Shown here one piece after another: positions 8,973-20,241 of a stretch of DNA of 64,000 nt (position 1 is the first letter of the stretch; each line of letters opens with the position of its first letter). The notes under the pieces are model-generated. The model worked only from the letters and a program-made list of their open reading frames with translations. It ran no database searches and was not told the DNA's origin. Made by a program: the position numbers and the translations under genes. The DNA comes from Umbelopsis ramanniana AG (Eukaryota > Mucoromycota > Umbelopsidomycetes > Umbelopsidales > Umbelopsidaceae), in the NCBI RefSeq assembly GCF_025399195.1, contig NW_026252143.1:6658-70657 (forward strand), written 5' to 3'.

Positions 8973-11281
8973 ATGCCTTCGCAATCAGTAGATGCATCAG
9001 CGCAAGAGCTGTCCCAGCTTCAGCTGAATACCGAATATCCAACCATTAACAACAATGCTCTTAGAAAGAAGCCTTCCAACGGCAAAGTGTAAGAGTTAAA
9101 TCTTGTTTGTCAAAGTCAGTCATGAATGGAAAAGTTCTAATCAGTCTTGCTAGTCTTCCCAAGGAAGGCGAGAGAAACATGCTCATTACTTCAGCATTGC
9201 CCTATGTAAACAATGTTCCTCACTTGGGTAACATTATCGGCTCCACTTTGAGTGCAGACGTTTTCGCCAGGTACAGTTTCAATTTTTTTTTTTTTTTTTT
9301 CATTTTGAGTGGCGTGGCTCAATACTGACAAATCCACAGATACTGCCGTGCACGTAACTTCAACACTTTGTATATTTGCGGTACCGACGAGTACGGAACT
9401 GCTACGGAAACTAAGGCTCTCGAGGAAGGCGTTTCATGCCAAGCCCTTTGCGACAAATACCACAGTATCCACAAGAGCATCTATGAGTGGTTCGATCTAT
9501 CCTTCGATCATTTTGGCCGAACAACCACCCCTCAACAGACTGAAATTGCCCAGGATATTTTCCTCAAGCTTCATGCCAATGGCTTCACATCTGAAGCTGC
9601 CATGACCCAATTGTATTGCGAAAAGTGTCAAAGGTACTATCTCAAACCATGAAACTCAGCTTGTCGATCTACGTTCTAAAGAGATTGTCTTGATTTCAGA
9701 TTCTTGGCTGACCGATATGTTGAAGGTACCTGCCCACTTTGCAAATATGAGGTGAGTATTGTGGACATCTAGAACGCACGGATGGAGAGGGTATTTAATT
9801 TAACATCATTTTGGTAGGATGCTCGTGGAGATCAATGCGATCAGTGTGGACATCTCTTAAACGCCATTGAGCTTGTTAATCCTCGCTGCAAACTTGATGG
9901 CAACAAACCCATCACTAAAGAATCAAAGCACTTGTTCTTGAACCTCGATCAACTTCAACCGGAAATCGAAGAATTCGTCAACAAGTCATCAGCAGAAGGA
10001 AAGTGGTCTAGCAATGGTATTCAAATCACACAATCATGGCTTAAGGAGGGCCTCAAGGCGCGCTGCATTACTCGCGACTTGAAGTGGGGTACTCCTGTCC
10101 CCGCTGAAGGGTTCGAAAACAAGGTGTTTTATGTTTGGTACGATGCTCCCATTGGCTACCCCTCTATTACTGCCACCTATACCCCAGAATGGGAGACCTG
10201 GTGGAAGAACCCCGAAAACGTCAAATTGTACCAGTTCATGGGTAAGGACAATGTGCCATTCCACACTGTCATTTTCCCCGGTAGTTTGACCGGTACCCGA
10301 GAAAAGTGGACTATGCTTCACCACATCAGCACAACCGAATACCTCAACTACGAAGGCGGCAAGTTCTCAAAATCACGTAACGTCGGTGTGTTTGGTAATA
10401 ATGCTCAGGATACGGGTATCCCCGCCTCGGTTTGGCGTTACTACCTTCTCTCCTCTCGACCGGAGACCAGCGACTCCATGTTCACCTGGAGCGAGTTCAT
10501 CACCAAGAACAACAGCGAGTTGCTCAACAATGTTGGAAACTTCGTCAACCGTGTCATTAAATTTGTCTCATCAAAGTACGATGGTGTTATCCCCGATGGC
10601 GATCTTTCTGGAGATTCTGAAGTTCAACTTTTCAAGGATGTAAATGTCCTTCTCCGCCAATACAACGAGACTTTGGAAAGTGTCAAATTGCGACAAGGTT
10701 TGGCGATTGCTATGAGCATTTCCGCTCGTGGTAACCTTTACCTCCAAGAAAACAAGATTGATAACAACCTATTCAACAACCACCGTGCCAAGTGCGACTC
10801 TGTCATTTATGCCAGTATCAACCTCATCTATCTTCTATCTGCTGTTTTCTACCCATACATGCCTGGTACCTCTGTAGGCATCTTGCGCCAATTGAATGCT
10901 CCAGAGCGTGTCATCCCTGATGAATTCACTGCAGACATTCTCCCTAGCCACAAGATTTCCAAGCCCGAATATCTTTTTACTCGCATTGATGAGAAGATGG
11001 AGAAGGTCTGGAAGGACAAGTATGGTGGCAATGCTCCCAAGACTGAAGAGAAAAAGAAGAAGTCAAAGAAGCAACCCGCCGCTCCAGTGTGGGAAGGTCC
11101 TAAGCCCGATGAATTGGTTGCACTTGACAAGGCTGTTGACGAACAGGGATTGCTTGTGCGAAACTTGAAGGGAGACAAGACTTCCGAAAAGGCAAAGGTC
11201 GATGAAGCCGTCCAGAAGCTACTCGCTTTGAAGTCTGAGCAAACTTCTCTGATTACCAAGCTTTTGGCCGAGAAGAAGTGA
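8973..11281 (+). CDS. MES1: Cytoplasmic methionyl-tRNA synthetase with a WHEP-like tail
   Basis: Class I synthetase that charges tRNA-Met. Exon 1 starts at 8973 (MPSQSVDAS) and its last codon is split, giving [25 protein letters not shown]. The HIGH motif is present as HLGN near 9220, and KMSKS as KFSKS near 10365. Two zinc-knuckle Cys pairs follow the active site (CEKCQ, CPLCK, CDQCGH). The last large exon runs from about 9820 to 11281 and includes the anticodon-binding helical domain. Four introns are visible. After a Lys-rich linker ([12 protein letters not shown]) the C-terminus reads [20 protein letters not shown], then [15 protein letters not shown]. That matches the helix-turn-helix WHEP domain known from animal MetRS. 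The N-terminal extension is only ~40 residues, so there is no GST-like domain. A17 follows the stop. Confidence 0.95.
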
Positions 11282-11332
11282 ATTATAGAAAATACTTTAC
11301 GTGTAGTGTAATAAAAGCTGAGAAGTTTTAGT

Positions 11333-11349
11333 AAAAAAAAAAAAAAAAA
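11333..11349 (+). repeat. A17 homopolymer downstream of MetRS
   Basis: A run of 17 A begins about 50 bp after the MetRS stop codon, in the 250-bp gap between this gene and the convergent HIBCH gene. Confidence 0.6.
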
Positions 11350-11531
11350 GACTGGGAAATATTTTTATATAATTCGTGCATGATTGGGTGTACTCCCCCG
11401 TCATTATGGCTGATGTGAGGAGGAAAATATAGTGATAATTCTAGAGCCAACCGTGAAGTGAATGAAAGAAGAAAACATAAAAAGAAAAGAGGGGAGACCA
11501 AAAGTACATGTGAGATATTTATTGCACACTA

Positions 11532-13597
11532 CTATAGAGAGGCTTGCCAACACAGCTTTCCATCAATGATGATGGTTTTCCGTGACAAGATGTCTCTGAC
11601 CTTCTCGGCCACGCCTTTCTTCTTTTTCCTTTCCATCTTGAACCAACGCACCGTTTCCTCCGTGCTCGCTATGCCGCCGCTGTTACGAAATTCTGCACTC
11701 TCTCCTAGGACCGCCGCTCGCACTTCAAGTTCGCTTGGTAATGAGTAGCGTTGGTATGGGTATTCTTTGAAATCGAGTGATTCACGAAGTTGTAAGGAAT
11801 TAGGCGAGGGTTTGGTGAAATATAACCTGTCTATCATTTCTGTCGGTACGTCGGAAAGTGCTGGAGGTTGCCACTTTGGTTTTTCCCTTGGCTTGCGTAC
11901 CAACTGAGCATCGACACCTTCGTAAAAATCAGGAGTAGCCTAGTGGATTTTGAAATGAGTCAATCATTGAAATTTGAATAGAAGTTGGGCGAGCATCGAA
12001 CCGAACATGACACCCCCCGTTGATAGCATACCATAAATTTTTGCACTAAATCATATTCCATCTGCAAACATTCACCCAACGTCTTATTGGCGCCAGCTCG
12101 TAGAAGCTTCAAGATGACACGTAAGCTGGTGGGTGAATAGTGAAGCATCTTTGATTTGGCCTCTCTGGTGAACGACATTGGTCTTTCGCGATCCAACGCC
12201 TCCAAGATAGCCTCCACTGTGTCATGTCGGAAACATCTATGGTTATAAAAAGAAAAACACTTAGTATGGCGCCATTTTCATAATGATTATATCCAGAACG
12301 AGATGCTAAGCCTGTAGGTATACCTATCAATGATCTGGCGTGTCTCTTGTTCAAACCCAATCTTTTTGGTGTCTGTCAACGTCGAATACTCTTCAATAAC
12401 CATATTGATCACCTCATGATCCGAGCTCTCCATATCTGACAGACGATCTTCTAGCTGCTCTAGCCTCTCCGAAGGAACATAATGCGTGGCAACACCTGCA
12501 TAACTATAGACATTGCTTTGATTTAAATACAATCCGCCATGATACACCTCATGCTGACACTTACAACGCTTGAATGCCTTCCAATCGCGTTCCAGTCAAA
12601 GCAAGAAACGTCCCTATTTGACCATCAAGGCGAGGAAGGAAAAAACTAGCTCCTGCGTCTGGGAACAGACCAATGCCAGCTTCCGGAACGGCGAAAATGG
12701 TCTTTTCCGTGGCAATCCGGAATGGTGCATGGACAGAAATACCTAGTGCAGCACCGACTAACACATGGAGCGGTCAGCACGTGCCCTGTTGCAAAACAAT
12801 TACAAAGCATTGACTTACGAGCGTGGCCATTCATAAATGAAATATAAGGTGTCTTCAAATTTGAAATATAATGGATCAAGTCGAATTCTTCTCGATAAAA
12901 ATGTAACGCGTTGGGGTCTTTTTGTTTGACTTGGAGTAAAATGTCTAAATGATCACGGTTAGGCTTATGGCAGGTCAACATTCAGAACCAGATGATGCTA
13001 TGTACCTCGTACGTCGTCTCCAGCACAAAATTCATTTTTTCCTGCTCCTTTCATGATGATTAATTTACAATTGTCCGATTGTTCCCATGCCTATAAACAC
13101 CGCGTGACGACATAATGGGTGTTAGATACAAGTTCTAGAGCCCTTTAGACAGCGCATATGATAATACAGTACCTGCAGCTGAGGATATATGTTTCGTATC
13201 ATGCTAAGGTTCAAGGCATTCATTCGATAGGGTCTATTGAGCACAAATGACCGTAACCCCAAGACCTTTCCATGGATGACGTTCGGCTGTTTGGATAGGA
13301 TGAGAATTGCATATTTTGTCGGTTCTAACCCTTTCCTAGCCCATATCTACCTGAAGGGATCCATCTTCGGCTATGGTCGCACTTGATACCTGGACATGCG
13401 AAAGGAGTACGACATTAGTTAGGACCAAGTGCAAAGTGGCTCATACTGCACTAAGGGGTAAAAAGCTGGAATCTTACCAGTCGTTTGGTGAGAAAATCCC
13501 GGGTAAGAATTACTGGCCTTTGTAGGCGTGAGACTCTGTTAGCATTGGAAGCGTGGTACAGATTCTGCAGAAGCCTCGAAGGTCTATAGAATGGCAT
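11532..13597 (-). CDS. HIBCH: 3-hydroxyisobutyryl-CoA hydrolase, mitochondrial
   Basis: Crotonase-fold enzyme of valine breakdown. It splits 3-hydroxyisobutyryl-CoA to 3-hydroxyisobutyrate and CoA in the mitochondrial matrix. The spliced protein (roughly 480 residues) has the blocks [48 protein letters not shown], then [20 protein letters not shown] with the catalytic Glu/Asp pair. The long C-terminal region typical of HIBCH rather than enoyl-CoA hydratase follows, with [17 protein letters not shown] and [14 protein letters not shown]. About nine introns are needed. The start at 13597 ([18 protein letters not shown]) gives a good basic presequence. An in-frame ATG at 13669 would add 24 less typical residues. 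The far C-terminus carries a Lys-rich stretch ([12 protein letters not shown]) beyond the usual end, resembling the fused mitoribosomal-type tail reported for fungal Ehd3; that link is inference. Confidence 0.9.
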
Positions 13598-15438
13598 TAG
13601 CGGGCCTCTCAAGCAGAACAGGCACTTGGAGGTGAAAATCGGCTTCGGAGCACCAATAACCCCACACAATTACGCCGGCTCGTGACTCGTTATATGAGGT
13701 CAGCGCTCGCCTTTCTTTCCCGCTGCAAGCCGGGTAACCCTAAAGCTTAGAGGAGAAATCATGAGCCCACAACAAAATATGATACGGAAGCTATTGAACT
13801 GAAGCCGAAAGTATGGCAATGAAATCCTGATCTACCATCAGCGCAGATAGACCATACATTGAATGCGCATCCTTATTGGTAAATCCAGGCAGACAAATGA
13901 AACCAGTGATATGTGTAAAATGCCTTTGAGGTGGTTCAAATGGATGAAAATAAAATCGCACAAGTTGATAGGATATGTGTTAGACTGATATTGAATACAC
14001 TTTTGTTCAGTTTGAGTTACATTTTGTAAGAGCTCGCTATAGCCTATTGTCGACGAGGAGGGTGTTATAACACATTATAAGTGTATCGGGAAAAACCCTC
14101 GTTTTGATTTCTTTCCAGACTTGGAGGCTGCCTTGGGTTTTTCATTGATAGCGTCAGCTGTGCTGGTCGCCTTCGTTGTGATTCATTCCCTATCATCAGG
14201 TACGACCATCATACAAGTAAAAGGATATTGTCGTTACACCTGCTTTTCATATTTTGTGCGAAGTTAGAGGGCTGCCAACTTTGGCCAGCGGCCTTGCGCA
14301 TAATCAGCATGATCATTATTACTGCTGCATCGTGGCTTATGGTGTAATATTCCATAGCTGTTCCATTCTTTTATTTCAGCCATGGCAGTTCATATTTAAG
14401 CTGATCGCATACTTGCAATATAGCCAAGGGTCTAGCGACTATGCCGTAACCGTATTAAAGTAGGCGGTGAAAAAGGCTAACAAACATTTCTAAAACTTTT
14501 GCGTCGATCCTAGCACGTGGAATGATTTCCAATATAAGTGGTGTGCATGCGCACGCAAGACACACAACTAACTTCATCTACAGAAGGGCTTCAGATGAAT
14601 TGGATGCGACAAGAAAAAGCGGGGAGTTCGGAGTTCTGTGATGTTATTGCAATGGCCGCACTACTTTATAATTTTTAACGGGTGCATCAAAATTAAAACC
14701 CCATTTTTCTATCTATAGAGAATAGAGTGTATGAGTTATAATATGGGCCGTCCTATCTGATGACAAATGGTCTGGATGTCAGGAACCAAGTACTCGTTGA
14801 GCACAGGTACCAATGCAACAAAATCGTATGGTCGGCGAATAGGATGAATGGTTGGATGATCTCGGGGATAGAGGGTCAGTCACCAAATCAAGGCTAAGGC
14901 CCGCACTAGATATCTAACATGTCAACTATTTTGGTCTTCAGATGACACCCGCACCAGGCGGGCGTGTGCTTGAATGTGGCGCGCAGCTCCAACACACTTT
15001 GTTGATGATAATTTCCTTATCGCTACACAAAGTACAAAGAATCACTTGTCGGGTGCGAACATGAACTTTCTGTGGATTCAATTTTTTTTTTATTAATACT
15101 CTGTGTAGCACTGACATTGGTATTAACTTAGGAAAGCTAACATACCCAACGTGATCACCGAGTTTTCTATTTCGCATAATACAGTTACATTAAAATGAAT
15201 GCAAAACACTTGAACCAAAATAAACATCAAAGCTTAGGACATGTCATAAGGAAAAACGGAGAAAATAAAACCAAAAACGACTTTTCAGGCGAATGAAAAA
15301 AAAAGGTAACAAATCGCAAAAGTGATGAGAAGGTATACAAAGAGATGATTATAACAACAGAAAGGACTTTTTTTTTTGTTTCTTTTCAAAAGAGAGTACA
15401 GGTATATACAAGCGGCCATGGGGAAGAAAGAAGTAGCA
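13598..15438. other. 1.8-kb intergenic region, possibly with a small unrecognised minus-strand gene
   Basis: No confident gene. On the minus strand 14938-15177 there is a 79-codon frame whose middle reads CTLCSDKEIIINKVCWSC, a C-x2-C-x10-C-x2-C pattern like a small zinc ribbon, and a possible intron lies inside it. Further along the same strand, near 14075-14180, a short frame ends in a Lys-rich peptide (EKPKAASKSGKKSKR). The two might be exons of one gene, but I could not join them. The rest is AT-rich and shows nothing. Confidence 0.3.
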
Positions 15439-16296
15439 TCAAATTCTAACGGGTAAAGCTTCAGAGAGACCCCCTTGGCGATGTGTTGGGTATGTTGCCA
15501 TGGCTGGTTGTTTGTTAGGCATTTGAACAGGAGGTAAGTGATTCCAAGGCTGGTGGTGCATTCTCTGGGAAGGAGTGTGATAGGTAGGGCCAGAATATTG
15601 AAGATTAGGTCGGCTTACCACCATAGGTGTGATCAGGGGTGGTGGTGAGGCTTGGTACTGTAATCGACATGTGTTGGGGGGAGTTGACGGGGTGCTTTCA
15701 GCAGCATCATCCGAAGAGTATGAATCGGAGGAGGGGGACCTCACTTTTTCGTCCATATCCATTGGGTAACGGTTGTCCATATTGGATGGAAATAGGCGGT
15801 GTATTTCATGGGCTCGTAAATGACGTGACAAGGTTGTCTTGCGGGTAAATGATTTTGGGCAGTTGTCATTCGGACAAACATAGGGTCTTTTTCCAGTATG
15901 GGTCCTACGATGTCTTGCCAAGGAGGATGACTATTTGGGGGACGTTGTATCAATAAAAGTGATTCAAGGGTGCATATATCACGCATTGGCAAGAATACCT
16001 ACATCGCTAAAAGACTTGCCGCAAGATGGGTATTCGCACATGTGTGGTCGTTCGCCAGTATGGGTACGATAGTGAACCGTCAATGCCGATCTTTGAATAA
16101 ATTGTTTTCCACAACCATTCCAATCACATTGATAGGGTCTTTCTCCGGTATGAATACGACGATGTCTTGATAGATCGGATCGTCGAGAGAATCGTTTGCC
16201 ACAGTCGAACCAAGCACAAATGAATGGTTTGTCAGTAGTTTCGGTGGTGATGGGTTTGTTGTTATGGTGGTGATTAAGTAAATTGTGAATATCCAT
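15439..16296 (-). CDS. C2H2 zinc-finger transcription factor with four fingers
   Basis: Two exons joined at a GT-AG intron (about 15930-16018) give ~255 residues. After a short His/Asn-rich start ([13 protein letters not shown]) come four tandem C-x4-C-x12-H-x3-H fingers: [36 protein letters not shown] and [12 protein letters not shown]. They are separated by TGERP/TGKRP linkers. The intron falls inside finger three, joining GKSFSD to [13 protein letters not shown]. The C-terminal ~130 residues are Ser/Pro/His-rich and disordered ([21 protein letters not shown]), a likely regulatory or activation region. The finger block resembles GLI/ZIC-like and fungal multi-finger regulators, but no orthologue can be named. 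The protein should be nuclear and bind DNA. Confidence 0.88.
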
Positions 16297-17630
16297 GGCA
16301 AATGTTGTATTGACTTCTGCAAGTTAAAGTTTCTCTGGCAAAAAAGAGAAAAGAAGAAAATTGGAGTAAAATGTGAGGATCGACCAGGTTCAGGCTTTAT
16401 AGAAAGAAAATGGAGACAAGGGAAGTCACGAGAAAAAGTAAGGCAAACCCTATTAAGCATAAACCCAATTGCCTGGAAAAGGGATCCCTGTGCGCGCGTT
16501 TGACACCCCGCGTTCAGTTTCAGCTAAGCGCTAACATAGCAATCTCCTTGTCTTGCCTACCATTGGGAGGCCCATCCGAAGAAGATCATGACATAACTAT
16601 AAAATTAAGGAGGTGCCTTGCTTTTCCCTGTTTACCTTCCTGTCAACGACCAAAAGAGAGAAAAAGAAGACCTCATCCACTGCGTTGGATTTGGGGTGGA
16701 GCCGCGTCCGAAATTGCAAACTCAGAAATATTAGCATTAGCTTTTTTGCCACATGGAGTTTTATTATTTCAGAACCATGACCGTTTAGTAAAATGGTTAT
16801 CCTCCCCCCCCCTCTTGTACGCTCCTCATGTGTCCCCCGTCTGCATGCTTTGCCTGCTCATTGAGCAATGACTTGTTCATCCCAAGCCCTCTTTCTGCAT
16901 GTTTCACAAAGAGTCACATTAGCCGAGTGCACGGAGCTTCTTTGCCTCGACCTACTAGGCTGAAAATTTCGTATATTAGTTAATGGCGGGGATCAGCTAT
17001 TCTTGGCGCTAAAAGACATGGTCCTCTATTTGTGCCTATTAATTTATTCCAGCGGCACTATCTTTTTTTCGATATTGTAAGTTATTTTTGCAAAGTGAGC
17101 TCAGTCATGCCTTTTACGTGATAGTGTGATGTTATATTGTAACGGGCGGAAGGCGGAAACACAGCCCGCAGCCTTCCGTCACGCTTTGTTATGATTATCT
17201 CCTGTAACCCACGCAAGCTCACTTGAAGCTTGGAGGGCCCCAAATAATAACAACAGCACCGTGCACCTAGGCTATTTTCAAAACTATGCTGACCAACTTG
17301 TACTCCCCGATCATCGATTCTATTCTTTTTTACTGTATGCCATTTATTACTGAGCCCGTGTAACGACTGGTCATAGATAGTCCAACACGGCGTTTCATTC
17401 CATCCACTGTTACAACGGAATCCGCCACATTGAGTACAACGAGTTTGCACCACAACACTAGTCAGCAAAAAATTTGAAGCATTACGCCTAGCTTGCTACC
17501 CCATGACATGATATACATACGATAGTTAAACTGCCTAGAGGTAAGTGCGCAATGTCTGGATACGTATTCTTTCATTTAAATGTTTACTTTCTACAAAAGG
17601 TGAAGGGGGGTATCTGAGCTGAGGTCATTT
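16297..17630. other. 1.3-kb intergenic region
   Basis: Upstream region of the C2H2 gene and 3' flank of the MAPKK gene. It contains a short poly-C run near 16805 and pyrimidine-rich stretches. Open frames at 16410-16871 (plus) and 17082-17468 (minus) have compositions unlike proteins and no recognisable motif, so I do not call them. Confidence 0.4.
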
Positions 17631-19639
17631 CTATATCATTTCCTTGGCCCATTGCTGCAGGTCCACTTTTTCTTGTACTAGTAAATATCCATGTTGCTGT
17701 AGAGCAAATACAAATAAAAAAAAGTGGGAGGAACAAAAATTGGCATACCCATCCAGATATGGCGGTCAGTGCTGATACATCGTACACCATATGGCTACAC
17801 AAACCCGGCAACCGCATTCTGAACTTACCATAAGATCTGCTGGCGTTGGTCGACTGTCCATATCTTTTAGTAAACTAAAAGGAAATCATGGTACAAGTTT
17901 GATCAACCATCCGTGTCTTATTTCCGCGCCTGTGTGCTCCAAAAAAATACGTATTATCTTACTAACCATATATCAATAAAGCTTTTCAATTCGACGGAAT
18001 AGGTCTTGTTAGAGGGTAGTGTAGGGACAGGCTCATGTACAATGCGTTGCAATAACTCAAATACAGCCGGGGAGGTACCGTCTTCACTGACAAGTGGAAA
18101 TCGACCGATGGCTAATTCTAGTAACGTCATGCCAAATGACCAAACGTCTGACTTGACGGAATAGGGTGATCCGAGAATGCGCTCGGGCTTTGTTTGTCGT
18201 ATCGACAAAAGTGAGTTTAAAGGGATTCTATTTCTCTTGGAAGGTTGTTTAACAAACAAAATAACATAGATGGTGGTACTTACACTCATATAATAGCTAG
18301 TGCCAACAAAAGTATCTGCAATCGAGTCGATCAGTGGCCCCGACACACCAAAGTCACAAATCTTAATTTGCCCGATCGAATTCACCAGAACATTAGATGG
18401 CTTGACGTCTTATTGGGGGCGGGATGATGTGAAAATAACATGTCAATATTGGATTACGCTCGTTTGATCAGCAGAGCATGCGTAAACACAGAAAATAAAA
18501 AAGACCATGTTGAATATTTTTTTGTTTTTGGACTGACCTCTGTGAATAATCCGATGGCAGTCGTATAAATAAATCAGTCCATCCAGAACCTAGTGGGATG
18601 GGGTAGTTTAGAGTTGAAAACCCTTTCCATGCAGTATTCTACATCCATGCACAAAAATACTATACTGACCGCAAAGGCAATTTTGCGCAAGACGTCGTGT
18701 CGAATTGGTCCATGCTTTTTGTATACTCTGTCCAGTGACCTTAGGGGGGACAAGAGTTTTAGTGTACAGTCATATGCCTATAATTTGTCAACTCGGGCGA
18801 GTGAATGACTTACCCGATGTCCATGTATTCCATGCACATGGAAATATCACCGTCGTTCATAAAAGCGCCATAGAAGCTTACGATGTGTTTGGAGTCACAG
18901 TCGTGCATATATTGCATCTCCCGCATGATCTGCCGCCGAACCATCAATTTGGGATCCACCTTGTGTTTGGTGTGGTGGACTCGAACAAACTGTGTAGCAG
19001 CCGATGTATCCGTATTCGTATATTTAGTAGGTTCAACATCGGTGTGGCTACTGGGAGTCAGGGGTTTTTGGGGAGTCTTGTTAAGGACATTAGTAGATAC
19101 CGACCGGGAGGGTCGCGACGTCGAAGTAGAGTCGGCTGACGCTTGCGGAGTCGTAGTCTGCGGTGGCTGATCGGCCGGTGTCTTGACGATGATTTGGTTG
19201 ATTAAAGCGGGGGAATCCAATAACGATTGGGGGTATATTGTCTTTCGGATAGAACGCCATGTCAGATACACTGGGGTAATTATTTTTTTCTATCATTCCA
19301 TCAAGAACAATTGGTTCAATTTACCTTTTTAGCCATGATTGTTTTCGTAGGCTTATGCAATACCTTGCAAACAGTTCCGCCGTTTCCAGCACCGAGTTCT
19401 TCCAAGGTTTCAATGTCCTCTGCTCTAAGATCTAACCGAAGTTCCAACCCAATCTCGAGATCTTGAAGCTGCCCATTCACTCCACTGTATTCCCCATCAA
19501 CTGACTTGATGCCCGCTCCGGAAGAGTCGGTCGGCGATGGCGGATGAACAATAATGGGTGAATTCTGCAAGCTCAAATTCTTGAAATTGCGCTTTCTTCG
19601 TAAGGTTACGGAAGTATGACATCCTTTTGGCGACAGCAT
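17631..19639 (-). CDS. STE7: MAP kinase kinase of the Ste7/MEK family
   Basis: Dual-specificity kinase that phosphorylates a Fus3/Kss1-type MAPK in pheromone or filamentation signalling. The N-terminus is basic ([15 protein letters not shown]), a likely MAPK docking site. The kinase domain shows [17 protein letters not shown], the ATP Lys in [28 protein letters not shown], the activation loop [19 protein letters not shown] with the two MEK Ser/Thr positions, and [19 protein letters not shown]. Near the C-terminus are [20 protein letters not shown] and [10 protein letters not shown], typical of the family. About seven introns are needed. The MAKK exon ends at 19325. If the next exon starts at 19241, the protein gains an ~84-residue S/T/P-rich insertion between strand beta-3 and helix alpha-C. 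The last exon junctions (17631-17830) are unclear because a TGA precedes [12 protein letters not shown] 19639 directly follows a possible acceptor TAG, so a 5'-UTR intron is likely. Confidence 0.85.
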
Positions 19640-20241
19640 CTACGCATACAAAGGGTGAGGGTGGAAAGAAAGAGCCAGCCCTGTACAACTTCAGGCACAC
19701 CAAATCTGACTGTAAAAAATAAAAATTAAAAATAATAATAATACACTAATTAGTCTGCGTGGGGGAGTGGAGCTTAATGGCCCGCTGCACTTGATGCTAT
19801 GCATTGAATTCAGCAGGTCTCTTGCAGTAATTTGGAAGTACCCTGCCTTTCAGTTACAAAGGGAACGATTGCCAATCTTCGTCTTGTCTTGACTAATTTT
19901 AATGAGGGTACCTGAGTCACTGTGGCGCCATACGATATATTACCGAGTTAGTTATTACGGCCGCAACTGGGCATCAAGGTGCAGAATGAAAGCTCTTAGT
20001 GGCTGCCATATTAAATGTGCGTGGAATACATGCACACTGGCATCATTCTTTATGCGCATCGTCATTATGTCTGACCTGCAGTCGTCATCGTAGAGAGATA
20101 ATTCGGTACTGGGCCAATGCCATTTCCTCGCTTGCTTCATAGGCACAAATTGTGCTTATTTATTTCCTTTCATCCTATATAATTCGACTTGGTGCCCAGG
20201 CACATTATTACAATAAATTGTTACCAAGAGGGCGCGGGAGC
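19640..20241. other. Intergenic region between VPS17 and the MAPKK gene
   Basis: Both flanking genes are on the minus strand, so this is the MAPKK upstream region plus the VPS17 3' flank. An AT-rich stretch lies near 19711-19745. No gene is visible. Confidence 0.4.

Noticed and set aside
11988-12040. Sequence resembling a tRNA B-box (GGTTCGATGC on the minus strand)
   Set aside because: It lies in a HIBCH intron, no matching A-box or acceptor stem could be found.
16410-16871. 153-codon plus-strand frame upstream of the C2H2 gene
   Set aside because: Composition is not protein-like, there is no motif, and it overlaps the promoter of the C2H2 gene.
17082-17468. 128-codon minus-strand frame between the C2H2 and MAPKK genes
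   Set aside because: No recognisable motif or splice context; Cys residues are scattered without pattern.
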